Made by a program: the position numbers and the translations under genes
Source of the DNA: Benincasa hispida
Lineage: Eukaryota; Streptophyta; Magnoliopsida; Cucurbitales; Cucurbitaceae
Direction of reading: 5' to 3'
Length of the DNA stretch: 64,000 bases
NCBI RefSeq assembly: GCF_009727055.1
Contig: NC_052354.1
Coordinates: 4,231,303-4,295,302 of the forward strand
The notes under the pieces: generated by a model
Databases searched by the model: none
The model's input: the letters and a program-made list of their open reading frames with translations, nothing else
Told to the model about the DNA's origin: nothing
In this document: positions 33,375-44,239 of the stretch, in pieces
Numbering within the stretch: position 1 is the first letter of the stretch
Layout of the letters: each line of letters begins with the position of its first letter

Positions 33375-35484
33375 TGAAGGAAATCAAACACGAGGATTTC
33401 CATGAGCAGCGAAAGGATCATTCCAAATTACAATCGTATATGAACTTTACAATTACAATCGCAAACAGAAACATATGGTTATGCAAAATACATAAAATAC
33501 AGCATGCTATACAAATGATCAAGGACAAGAGTAACACACATTTTTTGACTCATTTGCAAGCTCCTTGATCACAAATGCTCGATCACAGCAACACAGCAAC
33601 ACACGGACGCTCGTCCAACATGATCGTTACATAGCACAACACCACACACTTGAACTAAGTGATCGTCTTGGTCACAAACACCCCGAACAACACGAACGAC
33701 CTCCACAGAACCTCGATAGTGTCGAGTTGAATATGACACCACCAAAAAGGCTACCTTGGTATTTTTAGTGTGAGAATTCAGAGGGTGGACTCTGTGTGGA
33801 CTTGGTTTGAGGCAGAAAGCAGGAGGAAACAAAATCGTGTAAATGATAGAGTAAGTGGGAAATGGAAGAACCTATCGTATAGGTCGATGCCCAATCATTT
33901 AGGAAAAGCTATGCGATCGTCTAGCAAAAGTTATACGATTGTTTAGTTTATAGCTTAGCTGAGTGTCTGTCGCCTACTAACACTCCACGATCATTTAGCT
34001 CACTCCAAGATGTCACTTAGTAAATCCATTTTACTTGACAACTTCCTGTGAGAATATTTCTGAGATTGGAAATCTCAAATTCAACAAAATTCTTGATTAC
34101 TAAAATTAGGAAAACAATTTTCCTTTTATCTCACTATTACCATGAAACCACCAATAACCTCACACTCAATTGGTTATTAGAGAAAAAGAGATAATTATCC
34201 AATAATTAATATTATCATAAATATAAATGATAACCCACTTATCATACTATATATATAACCTATAGTTTTAATATTTCATCTCATGAAATATACAAACCAT
34301 AGCTCTTTTTCTATTCCATGGTACTTAATGTAAATCTCATTTACATTAATCCTCTACTTGATATATCTCATACATCACACCAATCATATCAAATATAATC
34401 GAATTACCTCTTGTCAATTTGAACATTTCAAATCAACACTAAAAATTGATCCTCAACTAAATCCATTGAGCTACCAAGGGGACCTTATGGACCTGTAGCT
34501 CAAAGCTCCAATGGTATGTTAATAACTGGCTAAACTCTTTAGCCATGGGATTCACCATCCGTTAACTGCCAGGCACTCCAATAAAGACCAATAACTAAAC
34601 TCTTCTTACACAGATATATTATCTGTCCATCTTAACCAATCAATAATGCGACAACTCTTCACGAATTGCTCATAAGTATAGCTCAGCCAATAACCGTTAT
34701 ACCCTTGTAGTTACATCTAATTTCTTAAGTACCACTAATCCCTCTAATGAACATAAGTCATAGTCCTACTATGACTGAGTCTTCTCTTCTAAAGAGAAGC
34801 TGTGGGCACTATGTTCAAGCCCCGGAATCAGCCCTTAAGGGAGCAATCTATCTACTTATCCTTGCTTCGAGAAAGAAGTGAATCCCATCTTGTGTATTAA
34901 GTTACCAGCTCCCAAACCAGACAAGTCCCCAAAAAGGTAGGCATGTTGAGTTAGCAATCTGGCCACTCTCACCCATACTAATCAAATGACCGCCCTCAAA
35001 GGCAGGAGTTCCCAAAACACTCAGGATTGAGGTCGTGTCACCTATGGTCGTTTAGGTGAGATGTAACTCTCTAGTATCAACGGTATTATATACAAAGTCT
35101 AGTCATCTCGTCGTCTGGTCTTATACAAATTCTTTGTATAGGACACTCCCGCTCGCATGTCTCCACATGAATGGTTAGGATCTACTATCTGTAGTAGTTT
35201 ACAATACTTGCAAACCTCTACAAATCGAGCCGAATTCGTATTGTCACCAGGATCAGGTATCCTACCCTAATCCTTATACTACTGAACTATTTAAATTATC
35301 ACTTAAGGCATGATCTACTTGTATATCACATATATATCCTTAAGTTTACCTAAGATAACCATGGAGCTTTGTTTATTCGATATGAGTAAATTCCAGAATG
35401 AAATAACATTTATTTTATTTATAAAACAATGTGCATAATTATAAACAATGAGAATCCGAGAGAATTAAGACACTAATCCTAACA
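33375..35484 (-). repeat. 5' LTR of the 2-kb-LTR copia element
   Basis: On the plus strand it begins TGAAGGAAATCAAACACG and ends CACTAATCCTAACA. It includes an about 190-bp block at roughly 35185-35375 absent from the left LTR but present in the solo LTR at 41938-44023, so the left LTR has the deletion. Confidence 0.93.
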
Positions 35485-35544
35485 AGTTTATGATGTAAGT
35501 TATTTATGATAGTGATAGTTACCCCTACCCGTAATTAGATACCC

Positions 35545-35724
35545 ACTAGAGGTTTATGTTTCCTTTGGGATTCACCAGAGGTGGTGATCTCTTTCAGGAA
35601 TTCACCAGAGGTTTTTGTTTCTTTTAGGATTCACTAGAGGTTTGTGTTTCCTTCAAAACTCACCAGAAGTTAATGATCTCCTTTGGGACTTTACTAGAGG
35701 TTAGTGATCTTCTACAGTAGGATG
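35545..35724 (+). repeat. Degenerate 30-bp tandem repeat in the gypsy LTR
   Basis: About six units of the type cactagaggttwrtgwtytcct follow one another, alternating between tttgtgtttcctt and gtgatctcctt variants. They lie in the 3' third of the LTR. Confidence 0.68.
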
Positions 35725-36242
35725 AGTTCAATTATCCACTAGATGGCAATCCCATGGAAAGTATAGGTTTATGTATGTCCCACTAGAGAGTGACATCTAG
35801 TGGACATAAATTTTTAGCCTGACCCTGATAGTGAGGTTACTTACTGAGTATTTTACATTCATCCTTTTTTTTATGTTATGTTTTTCAGATAAGCGGAAGG
35901 ATGTACTGGTGATTGGCAGAAGGAATCCATGATCACACCATTGGGACAAGAGAGATGCTTCTGCTCATGTTTTCATATTTTAGTGTTTAAAATTCTAGTC
36001 TTGATGTTTGAACTTAAAGTTCCATTTTTGAAATTTTTATTTATAAAACATCAAGAAATGTATTTTTGAACTTATATTTGAGGGGGATCCCAATCAAAGA
36101 TTTTCAAATATTTAGATTTTACAAAAGTTGTTTATTTAATAAATTCATTGGATTTAGTTAAAAATTCTAGAGAGTCATTCTAAGATTTATGCATGCTTGT
36201 AGTAATGGCCTAGTATATATCCTTGAAAGTCAGGTCATTACG

Positions 36243-36352
36243 AAAAGGATTCAATGAATTCGAAAGAATTGAACGATGAGCCATATGAGGTGAAAATCTT
36301 ATGCACGGTTTTGTCGAGTGGCAGTAAGGGTGACTTATCTATCAACTTTTCC
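36243..36352 (+). pseudogene. 3' end of the trans-spliced rps12 group II intron
   Basis: gatgagccatatgaggtgaa ... tgcacggtt is the domain V hairpin of a group II intron, followed by gtggcagtaagggtgactta and the AY-tract before exon 2. The 5' portion of this intron piece lies at the end of 23016-23942, on the other side of the LTR insertion. Confidence 0.82.
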
Positions 36353-36575
36353 ACTATCACCCCCAAAAAATGAAACTCTGCCTTACATAAAGTTCCGAGA
36401 GTACGCTTAACGTCAGGATTTGAAATCATTACTTAGATACCTAATATTGACCATAATTTACAAGAATATTATGTAGTCTTAGTAAGAGGGGGAAGGGTTA
36501 AGGATTTACCCGGTGTGAGATATCACATTGTTCGAGGAACCCTGATGCTGTCAGAGTGAAGGATCGTCAACAACG
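36353..36575 (+). pseudogene. rps12: rps12 exon 2, plastid copy
   Basis: Plastid ribosomal protein S12. The translation ITPKK stop [43 protein letters not shown] is the central exon with two stops (one at about 36368, one near 36433) and a frameshift after RGTL. Exon 1 is encoded elsewhere in plastids (trans-splicing) and is not in this window. Confidence 0.92.
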
Positions 36576-37141
36576 ATGTTCTAGTGCATTGTAAATTCTT
36601 ATCCAAGTCTTGTATCATTTGATTATGCCATGTGAATTGCTAGAAACATGTGAAATGTATGGCTAACAAATATTGATAGTTTCATAAGGGAATTGGAACA
36701 GGTTACTATGAGACAAACAAAAGATCTTCTTTCTAAAGAGATTTGATTAGGAACTATTATATGTCCAAGGTCCAATATTGAAATAATTTCACCTTTGACT
36801 TTGTTTTTTTCAACAAAACAATTCGAAATGCCTCGAATTTTCTAGAACAAGCCCGAGTCAAATATTAATGATTCAAAGCACCACTTTTTACACTATTTCG
36901 GAAACCCAAGGACTCAATTGTATGGATATGTAAATTAGAAGATTTCTAATCCTGCAAGAAAGGGAGGGAGATGGATACTCAATTTAAAGTGAGTAAACAA
37001 AATTCCATACTCGATCTCATAGATACATATAGAATTCTGTGGAAAGTTGTATTCAATGAAAGTTGTATGTATGGCTTGGAGGGACATCTTTCATATCGTT
37101 CGAGATCCACCCTATAATATGGGGTCAAAGAGCCAAAATAA
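36576..37141 (+). pseudogene. rps12: rps12 cis-intron and exon 3, plastid copy
   Basis: Group II intron sequence in plastid order ends at about 37115. The last exon encodes YGVKEPK and stops with TAA at 37139-37141 (plastid: YGVKKPK). A Lys to Glu change is visible in this short exon. Confidence 0.85.
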
Positions 37142-37194
37142 ATTATTTTAGCCGTTATAAAAAGAAAATTTATTCTTGAACCCCTTTCACGCTC

Positions 37195-37662
37195 ATGTCA
37201 CGTCGAGGTACTGCAGAAGAAAAAATTGCAAAATCCAATCCAATTTGTCGTAATCAATTAGTTAACATGTTGGTTAACCATATTATGAAACACGGAAAAA
37301 GATCATTGGCTTATCAAATTATCTATCGAGCCATGAAAAAGATTCAATGAAAGACAGAAAAAAAATCCACTATCTATTTTACATAGAGCAATACGTGGAG
37401 TAACTCCCGATATAGCAGTAAAGGTAAGACATGTAGCAAATCAACTCATCAAGTTCCCATTGAAATAGGATCCATATAAGGAAAAGCACTTGCCATTCAT
37501 TGGTTATTAAGGGCATTCTGAAAACGTCTGGATTGAAATATTGCTTTCAAATTATGTTTCGAATTAGTGGTTGCTGCCAAAGGGAGTGGCAATTCCATTC
37601 GTAAAAATGAAGAGACTTATTGAATGGCAGAGAGAAATAGAGCTTTTGCACATTTTTGTTAA
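37195..37662 (+). pseudogene. rps7: rps7, plastid copy, native length but broken
   Basis: Plastid ribosomal protein S7. ATG at 37195 and TAA at 37660-37662 give 468 bp, the length I expect for the plastid gene (155 codons plus stop). [20 protein letters not shown], then [15 protein letters not shown], is followed by a TGA. An extra A in the run at about 37356 is offset by a one-base loss near 37435, so the frame returns for THQVPIEIGS, KALAIHWLL and AFKL before more stops. Confidence 0.92.
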
Positions 37663-37995
37663 TCCATGAACGGGATCTATATAGACACATAGGCTAATGG
37701 ATCCATACATCTCGATCTGAAAAGAATCAATAGAAAAAGAAAGAATCGTAATTGATCGATATATTTCTAGAAACAAACGAAAAGGAAACGAAATGAAAGA
37801 CAAAACATAAATCATGGATCAACTAAGCCAAGCCCTCTCGAAGGCTTGCTTACGAATAAGAAAGAGGAATTTCATGAAAATACCATGGAATAATGTTTGA
37901 TCCTATTCATGGGGATTCTGTAAATATTCCATTACAAAAAGAGAAAGTTCGAAACAAGTGGGATTTTTTTAGAGATTGGATGCGGTCACTAATTC

Positions 37996-38627
37996 ATGAT
38001 CTAACATGTACAAAATGAAAACTTCATTCTCGATTCTACAAGAATTTTTATGAAATTTCTTCATTTACTTCTCTTCGATGGAAGTTTTATTTTCCCATAG
38101 ATTATCCTAATTTTTTGCTTAATTCTTCTTCCATTGATCGATTTAACCTTTGATAAAAAAGATATACCTTGGTTATATTTTATCTCTTGAACAAGTAAAG
38201 TAATGAGCATAATGACCCTATTGTTCAAATGGAGAGAAAAACCTATGATTAGCTTTTTGGAAATTTCTCAAACAAACAATTTCAATGAAATCTTTAAATT
38301 TCTTATTTTACTATGTTCAACTCTATGTATTCTTCTATCTGTAGAGTAGATTGAATGTACAGAAATGGCTATAACAGAGTTTTTTTTATTCGTATTAACA
38401 GATGCTTTAGTAGGATTGTTTAGCTCTAGATTGTTTCATTTTCTGCTCCTACCTATTATCTGGATATACCAAGAAAGATATACGGTCTAATAAGGCTAGT
38501 ACAAAATATTTACTCATAGGTAGGGCAAGTTCTTCTATTCTGGTTTATGGTTTCTCTTGGCTTATATGGTTCGTTTGGGGGAGAGATCGAGTTGAAAGAA
38601 ATAGTAAATGGCCTTCTCAATCCAAAA
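37996..38627 (+). pseudogene. ndhB: ndhB exon 1, 5' part, plastid copy
   Basis: Subunit of the plastid NDH complex. The sequence follows ndhB from the ATG at 37996 through the MAITEFFLFVL block. There is an in-frame loss of about 45 bp inside the LGG...APECF region (38400-38440), then [10 protein letters not shown] and [15 protein letters not shown]. It stops matching after cttctcaatc at 38622. Several stops and frameshifts are present. The exon resumes only as an inverted copy at 39780. Confidence 0.9.
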
Positions 38628-38648
38628 AATGACTTTAATAAAAAAAAA

Positions 38649-38729
38649 TGCGTTGAAAAGGACTCAAACCTCCACGCTCTTTAGCACGAGATTTTGAGTC
38701 ACGTGTGTCTACCATTTCACCACCAAGAC
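38649..38729 (-). pseudogene. trnL: trnL-CAA, plastid copy
   Basis: The minus strand gives gtcttggtggtgaaatggta ... actCAAaatctcgtgc ... aggtttgagtcct, 81 bases. The CAA anticodon is kept. The acceptor stem has mismatches (gtcttgg against ttcaacgc). In plastids this gene follows ndhB on the same strand; here it is inside the inverted block. Confidence 0.9.
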
Positions 38730-38959
38730 ATCTTGAAAGTGAATCATATTCCATGATTATGATATCTATCTAGTGTGATGTGTGGAATATATGACTAAGG
38801 TGGAGTGTTAGAATATTTCTATTGCTCGATCATGTCATATAGGTCGAGTCAGACATCCAATTGCTTCGATGTGAATTATTCGAAGGATGCCTTACTATTA
38901 TATAAAAAATATGGACAGCCAAACCTATTTCTCGATTTAATAGAAGCTCAAAGAGATGA

Positions 38960-39529
38960 ATAGAGTCCCAAATAACAAGAGATATGTAGAAACCTGTGCA
39001 TGAGATTTTCATCTCGCACGACTCCTAAGCTAAGTGATAAAAGAAAGAAGAACTCATCTTCTTTCCTTTTTTGATTACCTTCCTCGTGTATGTATAAAAC
39101 CAAATCCATTTGATTTATAAAAAGGATTACCAATCCTTAACTTTTCAAGGAATCCTTCATCGGTGGTTGTGAATGATTGATATTTCTCAATCTTTTTTAC
39201 CTTAGTTTCGTAGGAGCATGTCAGAAAGATTAAGAAATAGAACCATCTGATTTGATTCACTCTCAATATCCATGTGATGGTCATCTTAGGGTGATCTTAT
39301 TGTCGACATATGCTCCTATTGCACTTGTAGTCTCTGAAGGATGAGAACCAACTTTGAAGCATTTGCATAAAAAATTCAAGTTTTGTATACGTCATCAGTC
39401 CGATCCTTTGTAAGAACTACCCGTAATAATGAACTTGAAAAAAGAATCTATTTATCATAAAAAGATTCGTTGTTCCTGACCCTAATTCACCTTAATTGTT
39501 ATGTGAATAAGTAAAAGTTATGTCTTGGT
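38960..39529 (-). pseudogene. ndhB group II intron, inverted plastid copy
   Basis: On the minus strand, downstream of the ndhB exon, the text runs ggaaccaagacataactttt ... to a domain V-like hairpin, gagtcgtgcgagatgaaaat then ctcatgcac (39000-39030). Exon 2 does not follow; sequence leads to the trnL region instead, so exon 2 is deleted. Confidence 0.7.
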
Positions 39530-39780
39530 TCCTGTGGGGATAGTATTTCTCTTCTGCATGTCCATGAAGTTTTGAAAAATCCAAACATCTCAGAGATAGA
39601 TAGAGAGGTAGGAATATATCGAATGAGTGGCACTTCTTCGTATACATCAGGAGTCCATTTATGAGAAAGGGTTGGGGAATACTTGAACCCAATTCCTACA
39701 GTGATGAATATAAATGCAATTGAAATTCCTGGTGAGATATACATTTGTGTATTAAGAAGACCATTTACTATTGCTTGAAG
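39530..39780 (-). pseudogene. ndhB: ndhB exon 1, 3' part, inverted
   Basis: [48 protein letters not shown] and [20 protein letters not shown] complete exon 1 of ndhB, but on the strand opposite to the 5' part. The first 32 bp (39780 to 39749) repeat the last 32 bp of the plus-strand copy (38591-38622). The frame is open here for most of the length. Confidence 0.92.
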
Positions 39781-41340
39781 AATAGTGGCCAATTAAAAGA
39801 ACTTACTTATAGTAATTAGTATCCACTTTTTTCTTTAATATTAGAGGTTTGATCTCTTATCTCATAATTATTGCTCTAAAAGTATAGTGGGCGTGATTTA
39901 AAATAAAAAAATTAGCATACAAAAATAGTTAAAAATATAGGGAATTGAACTGCCTACCTCATGGGAGGGAGAACATATGTCAAATACTGTTGAGCTAGAC
40001 TTGAAACTAATTTTTAACTCTAAACTTTCGTCGAAGTAACAATTTTATTAAACTTTAGGTTGTAATGGTTTGGATCTTGTAGTTTTCATTATCAGTGAAG
40101 ATTATAAGCTCATACATTCAACATTCAAGAACTATTTCACACTTCTTTAACTTTTACAGTTAGTTATTGTAACTACTTGTATCAGAAATTAGTATAAATA
40201 CTGATCATTTACAAAGTTTTAGATACAATAACATATATAGCTTCAAGAAGAACTTGAAAGATTTGTAAAAGAAAAAAGAATTTGTGACTTAGCTTCAATA
40301 AAACTCTCTCCTTCCCGTGGACGTAGGCTTTAATAGTCGAACCACGTATATCACTGAGCATTACTTCTCCTTCTTCCATCGTCTACACGATTGCATGTTC
40401 GTTCACCATTTCCTTCTACCATCGTCTACATGATTGCATGACTCTTCCATCGTACACTCAAAGCAGTCGCACAGATCAAACAATATGGCATTAGGGTTAG
40501 AAGAAAGTAAAAGAACACAGAAGGCAAAGAACGAGAGAATCAGAGAGCAGAGAGAGAGAAAAATTAATTTTGCATTAATCATCCATCAACAAGAAAGTAA
40601 TTCTTTCATTTTTCATCAGATAAAGAGCAGTGGTACAGACCATTGTAAGGCATCAACTGGAAAATTGTGGGCACATAATAGCCAAGTTTTCTACTAACCA
40701 AAACTTTAGGGGCAAAAGAACTAGGCTCTCAGTTTGGATAAGCAAAAAGGCCTCACAAATACTTTCCTCATTTAGGCTAAATCTTGTTAATTCATAGAAG
40801 CAGGCCCAACAGTCAATTTATTGTATTCATTTTAAAATTTATAATAATTTTATCTCTATTATGTGAAATATTGTTCAAATTAAATAAAACTTCTTACGTA
40901 TATGATCAATAAAAATTGTTGTTGGTTCTAAAAAATGGATCAACCATAAATTTGTATTGCAGAAGAAAGTAATCCAAGTGCCAGCAAGACAAGAGAAATT
41001 TAGCACTAGTGCGGTGTCAAGCCACACACATTTTGATGCTCAAGTTAGTCCAGGGTTTGTGAGTAACTTAATAGTAGAAATAAGGAGAAAATATTAGGTA
41101 TACTTTCAACCAAATTTAGGTATACTTTCAACCAAATTTCTTTGGTCACTTATATAGAATATTAATGGTGTAACAGATGTTTGAGCTCATCAGTCTTTAA
41201 TTTTCTGAACCTTTGAGTTAATAATCAATGGGCGGTTACACTACCACCACTTATAAGGTTATAATCGATGCTTAAATTCATCATCCACTCAATTCCCTAA
41301 CAATTCTTTTTTGGATTGTTTGTAGCAAATTTGAATGGTT
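39781..41340. other. Spacer with possible LTR remnant
   Basis: No gene seen. 40060-40350 has features of a copia LTR tail: tataaatac, cttcaataaaa, then cccgtggacgtaggct ... cgaaccacgtatatc, a motif pair also found in the LTR at 52664-52956. A duplicated catcgtctacacgattgcat word lies at 40378-40441, and a 22-bp tandem pair (taggtatactttcaaccaaa) at about 41095-41138. Confidence 0.45.
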
Positions 41341-41359
41341 TCAAACCCAATCACTCAAA

Positions 41360-41937
41360 TATTTTCTATGGGTATTCTAAGGTCCTCTATAGGTCATGTA
41401 GAAGGCTTCCATGGGTCCTCTAAAGTTCCCCATGTGACTACTAAGTCATCCATGAGTCATATAGAGATCTTCCATGGATCTTCCAAGGTCCTCCGTGTGA
41501 CTCCTAAGTCCTTCATGAGTAATTTAGAGTTCTTCCATAGGCTCTCCATGGGACTCCTTAGTCCTTCATGGATACTGCTAAGCTCCACCATGGCTCCTTT
41601 GAGCCTCCATAAGGTCCCTCATGGGTTTTCAAGTTCTTTCATGGGTCCTCTAAGTTATTACGAGGCTCGCCTTATGGGTCCTCTAAGCTACTACTTGGCT
41701 CCTTATTAGGTCTTTTGAGCTACCTCTAATCTCCCCATGTGTCTTTTGAGCTAGCTCTAGGCTTCTCCATACCTCCTCTGAGCTATCACTATGCTCCCCC
41801 ATGGAGTCCTATAAGCTCCCTTTATGCTAGTACAGACCCATTAGTCTATTTCTAGGTTCCCTTATGAGCCATTTGAGCACCATCTAGGCTATGTCACAGG
41901 TCCGCTAGGCTACATTTGGATTCCCTCATGGTTCTTT
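41360..41937 (+). repeat. Degenerate tandem repeat, 63- and 33-bp periods
   Basis: Two adjacent 63-bp units (41413-41475 and 41476-41538) share gtgact-ctaagtc-tccatgag and end in tcttccat. From about 41640 on, units near 33 bp of the type catgggtcctctaagctact ... ggctcc follow in decreasing similarity. Because the periods are multiples of three, they create an open frame of 124 codons that has no protein-like features. Confidence 0.72.
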
Positions 41938-44023
41938 CGAAGGAAATCAGACATGAGGATTTTCATGAGCAGCGAAAGGAATGTTCCAAATTCCATTCAA
42001 AATTGAACACTAACAATTACAGTCAAGAAACGGAAACTAACTGATCATGCACAACAAGAAATTACAGCATGTTTTAGGAGGAAATCAAGGGATAGATATG
42101 CATACCTTTGAAGAACCATTCTTCAAACTCCCTCAATCACTCCAAGCATCCAAGACAGCAATACACGAACACTCGAACACAACGACCGGTACAACAACAC
42201 GAACTCAACGAATGATTAATGATCACGAACCCAACGAACGACCTCCAGAACCTTGAAATCAATCGAGTTGAGTGAGAACACCACCACAATGGTTACCTTG
42301 GTATTCTCAGTGTGAATCCAGGAGTTGTGGGCTCTTTATGGACTTGGTTAGAGGAAGAGACTAGAGGAATAACAATCGTGTAGATGATTGAGCAAGTGGG
42401 AGATTCGAAGCGTCTATCATATAGATGATGTGCTCAATTGTGTAAAAGATGGCAGCCTGTCATATAGACAATGCCACATGATCGTATAGCTATGACCAGC
42501 TGATAAACTATCGTATAGATAATGTCCATGATCATTTAGTCTCTCTACTAACTATCGCTTAGTGAAACAATTTCACTTGATAATTTCTCCGTGAGTTATT
42601 TCCGAAAGTAGTAACTCTCAATTTTAGGAAAACATTTTTTCTTTTATCTTACGGTTATCATAAAACTACCAATAACCTCCCACTCAATTGGTTATTAGAG
42701 AAAAATATATAATTATCAAATAATTAATATTATTATAAATAAATATGATAACCAACTTACCATATTATATTTATAATCTATAGTTTTAATATTTCATATC
42801 ATGAAACATATAAACCATAGTTCTTTTTCTATTTTATGGTACTTAATGTAAATCATATTTACATTAATCCTCCACTTGATGTATCTCATACATCGCACCA
42901 ATTACATCATATATAATTGAATTTCTTCTTGTCAATTTGAACACTTCAAATCAACCCCAAGAACTGATTCTCAACTTGAATCAATTGACCTTATGGACTT
43001 ATAGCTTGAAGCTCCAACGGTACGTGAATAACTGACTAAACTCTTTAGTCACGGGATCTACCATCCGTTAATTGTCGGGCACTTCACTAAAGACCGACAA
43101 CTGCATTCTCCTTACTAAAGATATATTTTTTGTCCATATCAACCAATCAACAGTGCAATAAACCTTCATAGATTGCTCATAAATGCAGTTGGTCCAATTT
43201 ACTGTTTTGCCTCTGTAGTTACATCTAACCCCTTAAGTACCACTGATCCCTCTAATGAACATAAATCATAGTCCTACTATGACTGAGTTCTCTCTTCCAA
43301 AGAGAGGTTGTGACCACTATGTTCAAGATTCGGAATTAGCCCTTAAGAGAGCAACATCTACTTACCCTTACTTTTGGGAAGGAGTGAATTTTATTTGTGT
43401 AACTGAGTTCCTAACTCCCCAATATGACAAATCCCCAAAAAGGTAGGTTTGTTGAGTTGGTAATTTGGCCACTCTCACTCATACTAATCAAAGGATCGCC
43501 CCTAAATGCAGGAGTTCCCAAAATACTCAGGACTAAGATCATGTCACCTATGGTCATTTAGGTGAGATGTAAGTCTCAAGTATCAACGACATTATATAAA
43601 GAGACGAATCATCTCGTAGTCCGGTCTTATACAAACACTTTGTATTGGACACCCCCGTTCGCATATCTCCACACAAATGGTCAGGATCAACCATTTGTAG
43701 CAAGTCATAACACTTGTAACTATTCTATAAAGCGGGCCGCATCCGTAGCGTTACCAAGATAAGGTATCCCTCCTATACCCATATACTATAGACCCTTTTG
43801 GTTATCACTTAAGACATGATCCATCTGTATGTCTCCACATACATACTTAAGTTACAAACGACAACCAAGGATCTTAATTATTGGTTTGTGGTAAAGCAAA
43901 TAAAACATCCAATGTTCATAGACAGAAGTGAAGAAAATATCATATATTATACATCACAAACAGTTGTTCAAAACTGTGTTTACAAACTACAAGACATGAG
44001 AGTTTAGGGCATCATCCCCAACA
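41938..44023 (-). repeat. Solo LTR of the 2-kb-LTR copia family
   Basis: On the plus strand it starts CGAAGGAAATCAGACATG and ends GGGCATCATCCCCAACA. It is colinear with the LTRs at 25358 and 33375 over its length, including the block missing from the left LTR. No internal region follows. Flanking bases do not show a matching 5-bp duplication, so it may be a recombinant or its ends may be altered. Confidence 0.86.
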
Positions 44024-44239
44024 GAAACTCCATAGACAAAACTGAAACTATGAACATTAGGTTAGGGAGAAAAGTTGAGAGAATCATCCAAGTTATACAA
44101 ATATGTCTGTAGAATTATATAAATTGCACAAGAATTTGAATTTACCAATGTTAACCTCTTTAATTTCTTTTCTTTTTTTTTTTTGGACAAAGTACTAATT
44201 TGGGAGGGATCAGTAGGTTGGTACATTGTCATCTCAACT
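44024..44239. other. Short spacer
   Basis: AT-rich with a T run at about 44169-44184. Nothing recognised. Confidence 0.5.

Larger units (their letters stand above)
25358..35484 (-). mobile_element. Copia element with 2-kb LTRs (10.1 kb), nested in the gypsy LTR
   Basis: LTRs of 1917 bp (left) and 2110 bp (right) bracket 6.1 kb with copia gag, protease, integrase, RT and RNase H in order on the minus strand. Flanking copies aattt (25353-25357) and agttt (35485-35489) match at 4 of 5. The leader between the 5' LTR and gag is unusually long (about 2.4 kb). A solo LTR of the same family lies at 41938-44023. Domains carry frameshifts and stops. Confidence 0.92.
23943..36242 (+). mobile_element. 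Solo gypsy-type LTR (about 2.17 kb), split by a copia element
   Basis: It starts TGTAACATCCC (23943) and ends GTCAGGTCATTACG (36242; family end ...CA changed to CG). Both flanks carry aaaag: 23938-23942 and 36243-36247, a perfect 5-bp target duplication. Removing the copia element at 25358-35484 leaves 1415 + 758 bp. There is no polyprotein, so this is a solo LTR left by LTR-LTR recombination. Class (gypsy) is inferred from the TGTAACAYCCC start common in plant gypsy LTRs. Confidence 0.85.
18322..39780. mobile_element. Plastid DNA insertion (NUPT), chimeric and interrupted
   Basis: Plastid genes appear in plastid order from psaB to psbC (18322 to about 23020), then inverted-repeat sequence leading into rps12, rps7, ndhB and trnL-CAA (about 23400-23942 and 36243-39780). 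Retroelements fill 23943-36242. Excluding them, about 9.2 kb is plastid-derived. All protein genes carry stops, frameshifts or deletions. The plastid origin and the nuclear location (nuclear LTR elements inside) are clear. Whether the two halves came in one event is not. Confidence 0.93.

Noticed and set aside
41335..41709. 124-codon open frame as a gene
   Set aside because: It arises from tandem repeat units whose period is a multiple of three; composition is repetitive and has no domain.
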